Source: Leptasterias polaris
Taxonomy: Eukaryota; Echinodermata; Asteroidea; Forcipulatida; Asteriidae
Reading direction: 5' to 3'
NCBI GenBank assembly: GCA_037783415.1
Contig: JAZGTN010000002.1
Location: 3,968,001-4,032,000 of the forward strand
Length of the DNA: 64,000 nucleotides
Shown here: piece by piece, positions 57,368-64,000 of the stretch
Layout: every line of letters starts with the position of its first letter
Numbering within the stretch: position 1 is the first letter of the stretch
Made by a program: the position numbers and the translations under genes
The notes under the pieces: generated by a model
What the model saw: only the letters and a program-made list of their open reading frames with translations
The model's database searches: none
Told to the model about the DNA's origin: nothing

Positions 57368-57657
57368 TTAAAGGTTGTGTACAACATTGGTAATTGCCAA
57401 AGACCTGTATTCACACTTGATGTGACCTAACATATACATGAAATAACAAACCTGTGAAAGTTTAAGCTCAATCGGTCGTTGGAGTCATGAGAAAACAGGA
57501 TAAAGACTATTGTTTTACTCATTTCCTAAAAACTATGGCAATTCAAGCAAAACTATTTCAAGGGAAGTTTTCCACCATGACCATCTTTATACCATTTTTG
57601 TGCAAATCTGTGAACATTTATATTTTCAGTCTTACCAATGTTGTACACCCACTTTAA
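57368..57657 (+). mobile_element. MITE family B, copy 4, centre deleted
   Basis: TTAAAGGTTGTGTACAACAT at the left and TTGTACACCCACTTTAA at the right. The ~60 bp left of and including the first half of the central palindrome are missing: AGAAAACAG joins directly to GATAAAGACTATTG. Confidence 0.85.
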
Positions 57658-57669
57658 GAACATACCGTA

Positions 57670-57844
57670 ATAGACCTTATGCATATGACGTCATTTGAGT
57701 AGGGCGCCCTCACCTAGAGGTCAAAAGGAAGATGCTCATTGGCCAGTCTTGTGCGCCGCGCGTACAAATCAGCGCGTTTCCATTGTTCCATCATCAGTTT
57801 ACCTCTAAGATGGCGGCTTGGTGACGTCAATGCATAAGGTCTAT
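57670..57844 (+). mobile_element. 175-bp MITE family G, copy 3
   Basis: Same ends and length as the other two copies. One difference was noted by eye (TTGTTCCATC for TTGTTTCATC). It carries both TGACGTCA sites, the CCAAT box and the YY1-like site, and lies 12 bp after the family-B element. Confidence 0.92.
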
Positions 57845-57929
57845 GAAGCAATTGTTAATGGTGTCAAGACTATCAATAGTAGGTTCTGAAAAGTTGCACG
57901 ATTGGAACATTCTCAAAGGAAACACTTCA

Positions 57930-58036
57930 AAAAGCTTGTGGTGTCTCGTTTCGTCGCTTTGGAAAGGATATCTCCTGAAGACAAGCCGAGCTTATTGATC
58001 AAAACGTCGCAACACAAACACCGGCTCCTCCCAAGG
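57930..58036 (+). repeat. Degenerate Penelope-like/hammerhead-like end
   Basis: CTCCTGAAGACAAG (57973-57986) fits the CUGANGA core. AAAACGTCGC (58001-58010) is close to GAAACGTC. ACACAAACACCGGCTCCTCC follows, the same CCGGCTC...CTCC order as the right arm at 28091-28121. Stem I is not complementary here, so this is a decayed copy. Confidence 0.4.
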
Positions 58037-58109
58037 GTCACCACGAGTCATGGTGGAGGTGGGGGATAGGCCAGAAACCAGTTCTGATTGGACTTTGTCT
58101 TCGCAGTGA

Positions 58110-58275
58110 GGCATGCAGGTTGGCTCAGTGGTTTGTTCCCCGCCCTTTCATCTATGTGGACCACGGTTCGAGCCTTGCACGTGGATTGGGATTTCAGTCT
58201 CTATACCCGATTGCGTATGTTCTTCTTGATTTAAGGTTTTCTTTCCTCCAACATCTAAAACTGACATGTCTTCAT
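58110..58275 (+). mobile_element. tRNA-derived SINE (type S2), copy 2
   Basis: CAGGTTGGCTCAGTGGTTTG (A box) and GACCACGGTTCGAGCC (B box), then TTGCACGTGGATTGGG and TTTCAGTCTCTATACC, in the order seen at 17353-17608. No tRNA function is expected. Confidence 0.68.
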
Positions 58276-58368
58276 CATCTTATCTACACAGGTATCTTCA
58301 GGCCTACGAGTCACAGTGCTAGTCACGATCGAGGGTCCCTTGGTTTCATTACGAGAAAGATATAAAAA

Positions 58369-58426
58369 CAATCTGTACGACAGCGACATTAGTGCTCGTG
58401 CACTAATGTCGCTGTCGTACAGATTG
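58369..58426. repeat. Perfect hairpin: 27-bp stem, 4-base loop
   Basis: 58369-58395 (CAATCTGTACGACAGCGACA through AGTGC) and 58400-58426 are exact complements around TCGT. There is no TTAA or TA edge duplication and no second copy in the window. Confidence 0.95.
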
Positions 58427-58687
58427 GACGTTTAAGAAAAACTTACAATTTGGGTTACAAGAGCAGTTTGGGAAAACTAAAAATTGTCTCCCACTATTGA
58501 TTATCATAATGCATCCTCAACTGCTCTTATGGATGATCATCATAACGTAAGAATTCTTCAATAAAGGAAAATGATACCATACTTGTCTGCTTCGATCAAG
58601 CTTGAAATACGCGGCCTATATCAATCTGAAATGGATACACGCTGTAAATTATGAACCCATTTGGTTTGAAAAGAAGCAGCATGCCCT

Positions 58688-58832
58688 CAACGAGGGCAGG
58701 GATTGGCCGTAACGTTAGTGTTCCACGCTGGGCTGGCCCCATTACTATCAGGGGTGGGCCGTGCCGTTAGTGTTCCACGCTGGCTCCATCAGGGGCGGGC
58801 CGTGCCTTAGTTTCTACGCTGGCCCCATATAC
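58688..58832 (+). repeat. Short tandem repeat (~55 bp, three diverging units)
   Basis: GGCCGTAACGTTAGTGTTCC, then GGCCGTGCCGTTAGTGTTCC, then GGCCGTGCCTTAGTTTC, each followed by ACGCTGG and CCCCAT or CTCCAT words. Confidence 0.85.
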
Positions 58833-61179
58833 AAACTCCCATTAGTAAAACCTCACCGTGATTTAAGTTAACAAAAAGTTACCACACACCCCCCTTCTTT
58901 TTATGACGGGACATGGAAGCAATTCCCTGTTCATGTGTGTTACGTGTTGTGCATGATTGCAGAGCGGATACAGAGGGCAGGAAAAGGGGTGTAAGTTTAC
59001 CCCCCTCCTGCATTGAACATGGTTTTGTTTAAGGGGTAGCTCATGTTGTCATGTTCATTTATCTTGACTCCGCCCCGTACCTCTCTGAGCGGGTCAAGAG
59101 GAACAGAGGAAGGGCATGTTGAAAGCATTATTTGGGGTCACAATCATGTACCATCAGTATTAAGACATTGGATCATTACATAAGCCTTAAGTCTATTAGA
59201 ATATGTAAACGTACACTAAAAGAATGTGCCCCTTTCTGTTTCGTGTTGTACTCCTGTTCTCTTACCCCATCCCCGTTCACCATCGAAATTGAAAGCCCCT
59301 ATCTGACGATATGTTTTTCCAATCTTAACTATATTCCCCCTCCCGAGTCCCCCACCTGCTCCAATCCCGTTTCATTTACCTTGTTCCCCATCCACTTCGT
59401 CACTAACCCCTCTCTTCGCCTTGTGATCCCCCTTCCCTCTTTACTACCCTCGGTAGGCAACCCTCGTATAGGACCACCCCTACCCCCGATGAGCAAGTGA
59501 ACATAAGGGATTTGTTTATACCCCCCATCATCATCCAAAACTAATATAGTGCCAAGTGGTCCTGGGCTCCGGGGACCGAACCGAAACTCTAGCCGTGTGT
59601 GACACACTTCTGATGACCTTAATTCGCTGAGACAGACTGCCGCTTGTCATGCTACACCGAGACATCTCAGTTGATTAGCCCGACGTGCAAGGCGAGCTAT
59701 AGGTCCCCCCCTTCACGCCCGCCAGTCGTCATCGCTGGGCTCATGCATCTGAGAACTGCAGAAGTGCAGTGGAGGTTTAGCATATGCAAATATGTTGAAA
59801 TTTCACTTCACACTATTAAAAGAAAAACACATTTTTTGAAAATAGATATATTGTTTTATGTTTGGATAAAGGCCAATGATGACTGAAATTTATGCTCATT
59901 TGCAAGCATTATTACCGAGTAACGCGCCAACTGCATTCTTTTTGACCCCCCCAACCTCAGCCCCAGCCCCACCCCCCCCCCCCCCCCCCCCGCTTCGACG
60001 TGCATGTCGTGCAACTAAACAGCGATCACCTCCTTCGACCCCCCCCCCCCCCCCAGCCCCAACATTTCCCATTCAATTAATTGATATTATATGAAAATAG
60101 CATATTCTCCAAATTGGGGAAGATTTATTTCCTGCTGGCCTATTCTGGAAACACTGTCACGTTCCCTATAGACTATATACATAGAGTCATGACATTATCG
60201 GTTTCAGCGTTTAATGACCTAACTATTTACATACGGTTGATACTCTATCCGATGTGATCTAACCTTTTGACTCTTTGTGGAATTCACTAACTGTGTATAT
60301 CTTTTGACGGATGCACATATTTATTTGATTTCATCTGCATGTACCTAATTGACTGTATTGAATGGAACCCCCATCACGGCTTCAATTATGTTTAATAATA
60401 AACCTTCCCATTGCAACCATATTCGTCTTAGTCCCGACACACAGTGTACAATCACGAACACTGTTCCCCATAATACAACAGCGACCAGGCTATAATTTTA
60501 TTCCATGCCTGCTTTTGTTTGGTTGTGTTGATTTAAATGGCGGGAAAAACAACATCGTCCACTATGAATAAATTGACTAGATTGCCCTTTTTCGAAAACC
60601 AGTGCTTTTGTTTCAGCCCCGGCAGAGGCTCTGTCCGACTATGTGAAGTCCCATACCGAAATGCACGTTTCCTAAATAACAGGCAGAGCTTATAAGCCAG
60701 AGCCAGAAATGAAGCCAAAGCCTTGGTTTGGAAAAGGCAAATATCGTAGATTTTAGACCTTCGTCCTCACTGCTGGCTAGCCAAAAGTTATTATGAAACA
60801 ATACGATCGCATATTTTCGATCAATATCGAGTAATTCTTCAAAACTATGAGATCAATAAGCAAATAAGAACACATTTTTAACAGTGTCGGTGTTACTCCT
60901 GTGCCAAAAAGGTAGGGTCATGGATTGGGGTTTTTCAACGTAATGCTGAGTTATAGGCACAATTGTCAAGAAAGATACAATAAAAGTCAAGCGAAAGTTT
61001 CTGCTGAAGACGGTGTCTACTTGCTGAGAAAACTGCAAGAAAACTGCCACGGTATACTTTTACAAGAACAACGAATCGATCCACGTTTAGCGAGGTGGCA
61101 GCGGGTACCAACAGCACCATCCTGCCGCAGCATTCGCGAATGAAAACCAACCCTCAGAAATCTGAAAACGATTCATGCT
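58833..61179. other. Anonymous sequence with two poly-C tracts
   Basis: C20 at 59972-59991 and C16 at 60039-60054. A pyrimidine-rich 122-codon frame (59132-59500) and its minus-strand partner are unrecognised. The patch is GC-rich and low in complexity. Confidence 0.35.
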
Positions 61180-61335
61180 TGAATCGTTCCTCAGATTCAA
61201 ATGTTTTGGGGGGGAATTATCCAAACCACATTACTTCGAAGGGAAACCGTTCTCAAAATATTGATACTATCAACAACTGCAGTTCCTCTTACCAAGTAAT
61301 GTTTTATGGTCATTAATGTTTGGAGTATTTACCAC
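61180..61335 (-). repeat. MITE family D fragment (inverted)
   Basis: TTCAAATGTTTTGGGGGGGA, ACATTACTTCGAAGGGAAAC, CAACAACTGCAGTTCCTCTT and TTTATGGTCATTAATGTTTG match the inverted family-D copy at 14050-14437. Confidence 0.65.
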
Positions 61336-61639
61336 TCTATGACCCTATCATTTACACAGAGGTGTCCAGGGAAACGTGCTTAGTAAAGAATATGAATCCA
61401 GAGATGCATGCTTAGTGGAAATGCTTAGTGGAAATGAAGCAACGAAGAATATCTATACAGTTAAGGTGTCAAATTGTCGATTATGTCATTATATAAAGTA
61501 CAACTTTATGTCTGAGGTTTTTTTTCTGCGTGTCTGTCAGGGGACTCCGTATCGACCATTATTCCTCAAAATTAAGCATTACCTCCTGTTAAGACGAAGA
61601 GATTTGATCACCCTTGGCTAGCTGGTCAGAAGAGGCTCT

Positions 61640-62930
61640 ATACATAAGACAGCTAATAAAATCTTCACTCTCCAATTGTTGTGACAAATCCCCCTGATCT
61701 CTTGGCGTCCCGGCGGATCCCCCTTAATTCTTAAAGACAATAACATGATGTATCAATTCGGCGTTAATTTAAAAGGGGGAGTTCGAATTGCCGCCAATAA
61801 GCTAGCGCAGATCAGACAAGTGTTGAAACGTCCATTACCGGGGCCACGGATGCGTATCTCCCATAGGTCGCCTGGCTTTTCATCGCCTCTCTAATTGGTG
61901 TGATGTTATACCTTCCCCTCACCGTACTTCATTACAGTGTGAGGTGTAGGATGACGTCATCAACAGCTTTTATGCACTTTTGACGAGGTTTTTTTCACCC
62001 CTTCGCAGGAAAAACATTTTAGATTATCTGTTTGTTAAGCATAAAGCTTAGTCACCATGTAATTTGCATGTGACGTCACGGGTAGCCAAGATGGTACCTT
62101 CGTGTGCTTTCAATCCCATTTTTACATGTGTCGTTTGGCAATGTGGAAATGGTAGCACTCTATACAAGTTGTGTAACATTTTAGTTGCCATGGGAAAAGT
62201 TTTATGGAAAAAGCCAATGTTGCTATAAACTCGTCGCTATATTCAGGAAATTAGTACCCTACTGGAAATACACTGGAGAGTCATGATTTGGTTTACAAGA
62301 TGGATACTCGTGACGTCAATCAAATGTAATACACTTATATCAAAATATTGCTAATTGTACATCAGACTTTTGCAGTTTGTCTTTTGGCGGGTATTATTTT
62401 GTAACAAATAGCCGTCTACGCGCCAATTAGGCTGCCATGTCATTAGAGAGCACTCGGCCCGTATTTCTCATAAAATTGATATGAAAAGTGAGATGGATAT
62501 AAACTGTTCTAGCTATGTTGAATCCTGTATTGCCAAATCAACAGCGGCAGGAAGAACGTCAGAACAAACAAAGCCTCAGATTTTAATGAGGCATCAGGTT
62601 GGACAAATAAATGTCATCCACTGAAAACGAGGTCCCGCTGACCGTTGCATTAGCCTAAAGGTGTCTCCGTAACACCTGAGCTATTAAAGCGTGGCGACCG
62701 AAGTGACGCCCACGGGCTGCCTCGCCACATTGCCCCGTAAGAGACGAGCGTGGGCACGGCTGCCGATTTGACTCTCCCCGGTGCCTGGCCCCATTATAAT
62801 AAATACTAATAATGGTACACCGCACTTCATCGAAATCCTCCTCGCTGTTGTTTCTCTCTCTTGCATGTAACTGTGATTTCCTTTACACCATCCAAGAAGC
62901 CAGTGCAACGTTAAAATGCCCCTTCTATTG
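61640..62930. promoter_or_regulatory. Repeat-free segment with three CRE palindromes
   Basis: No window repeat was found. TGACGTCA occurs exactly at 61952-61959, 62071-62078 and 62311-62318, with AATTAG/TAATT homeodomain-like words and a CpG-rich stretch at 62660-62790. A non-coding control region is possible; this is inference from motif density only. Minus-strand short frames are unrecognised. Confidence 0.25.
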
Positions 62931-63334
62931 AATCAAAGCTAATGGAAACAGAGTATTTCCGTTAAGTGTGAAAAACATGGACGCCTTCCGCTGTGTTAAA
63001 TTGGGCGGGCAGATGGCCCGTGGCTAAAAACCATTGCTGCAACTTAACGACTGTGAGATTCGAAAACACAAGGCAAAAAAAAAAAATAATAGTCACTGTA
63101 GTAATAACGATGATTGTCATACAGCTTTGTATTGGCTTCGGATTATTTAATTTTTTCTCCTTCGTCCTCCTTGGGCCAAGAAGACCAGCACGTCAATCAA
63201 AAATTAAGGAGGGAAATGTGTCTTCCTCTGGTCTGCTGGTTTCTCTAATGTATCAAAAACAGGACGAGCAAAATGGAAACTTAGGCTCTGTGGAGACTCG
63301 CCAATCGCTAGCTTTTTCTCTAACAGAGAGCTAG

Positions 63335-63570
63335 TTTAAGACTTCTGTGTCCTTGGGCACAACACTTAGCTATAATTGCATATCTTTACCCAGCAGTAAA
63401 TGGTACCTGTGATGGTGAATGTCGATGTGACTGCTTATAGCAACACAGTGTGTAAGATTGGTTGACGGTTGTGCATACTCCTAAGGAGTTCGGAGAGGGT
63501 TGCAGGAATGGTTATAGTCTGGTGTACAGATGTGATGGTACAAAGTGGCCGGTTCTAACAGGGAAGCATA
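63335..63570 (+). repeat. SINE body fragment
   Basis: CTGTGTCCTTGGGCACAACAC, AGCTATAATTGC and AATGGTACCTGTGATGG are the body of a tRNA-derived SINE. The beginning (TTGTGTTCTTGGGCAAAG) also follows the tRNA-like head at 34190. The head is missing here. Confidence 0.5.
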
Positions 63571-64000
63571 ATGTCCGGTGAACAGGGGTAGTTACATAGA
63601 GAACAACGTGCTATGCTCGGCAGTAGCAAACCATAAACGTCTCATTCTTATGTTCAAACCGTCACAATGTGCGTCCCAAATAGAAACGGTGAAGATGCGG
63701 TATGAGGTCAATTGCGTACAGTGCATAATGCCAGTAAATACATTTGGTGCTCGGGCATGGTGACTCCCCCCCCCCCCCCCCCCCACCCCTATTTGGTCTT
63801 AATTGTGTGCTTGGAATCCCAGGTATTACTAAGAGGATTTTAGGGGGGTGGACTTTTGTACAAGAGGAAAATGGTGTGTCAAAGTATGTGAACATTGGGG
63901 AGGATACCCTCTGCCCTATTTATCGGGCACGGTAAAGTCAATCCAATGCCGACTAATAAGCATCGGACAGCTATTTCTTCAGTTCCCTTTTCACTAACAC
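63571..64000. other. Anonymous sequence with C19 run
   Basis: C19 at 63766-63784. Overlapping short frames on both strands cross the tract and are not supported. Confidence 0.4.

Noticed and set aside
59132..59607. Overlapping 122- and 92-codon ORFs
   Set aside because: Opposite-strand frames through a pyrimidine-rich, low-complexity stretch with no domain.

Overview
This is a eukaryotic, gene-poor and transposon-rich genomic window. It has no operons, Shine-Dalgarno sites or dense ORFs, and no long ORF belongs to a recognisable cellular protein family. The base composition is AT-leaning, with short CpG-rich islands, many poly-C/poly-G runs, microsatellites and dozens of short inverted-repeat elements. 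The dominant repeats (TTAAAGG-ended elements carrying a conserved GTGAAAATTTGAGCTCAAT box) match what I remember from sea-star genomes. A marine deuterostome, probably an asteroid echinoderm, is my best guess. That rests on recollection and repeat style, not on a database search.

Layout. 1-5 kb: MITE copies, a 112-bp perfect foldback and a 5'-truncated LINE whose last ~170 codons are readable (4016-4540). 5-13 kb: mostly anonymous sequence, with a possible short exon (10986-11060) and a CpG-rich patch (11370-11580). 13.6-22.6 kb: MITE clusters, two tRNA-derived SINE types, an old local duplication with a nested foldback, and a 36-bp perfect inverted repeat. 23.7-26.3 kb: a MITE followed by a 1.5-kb satellite of ~31-bp units with a higher-order period. 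26.6-28.6 kb: a CpG-rich patch, very long G/C homopolymers, and a hairpin with hammerhead-ribozyme-like features. 29.5-35.7 kb: a MITE interrupted by a LINE 3' end with a 5-bp target duplication, a 175-bp CRE/YY1/CCAAT-bearing MITE, and back-to-back MITEs. 35.9-37.5 kb: the most CpG-rich segment (possible promoter and first exon) and a 16-bp minisatellite. 37.5-52.3 kb: a second identical 175-bp MITE, several foldbacks, a four-element MITE cluster and paired 335-340 bp elements. 52.3-64 kb: long anonymous stretches, the third 175-bp MITE, a perfect 27-bp-stem hairpin, local tandem repeats and a SINE tail.

No complete host gene can be supported. The window reads as intergenic or intronic sequence whose visible content is mobile elements. 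The main structural result is that four TTAAAGG-ended families (called A-D here) share half-elements and carry a short palindrome at or near their centre. This suggests one superfamily evolving by swapping halves. A second result is that the CRE palindrome TGACGTCA is far more frequent than expected, partly because the 175-bp MITE carries two copies.
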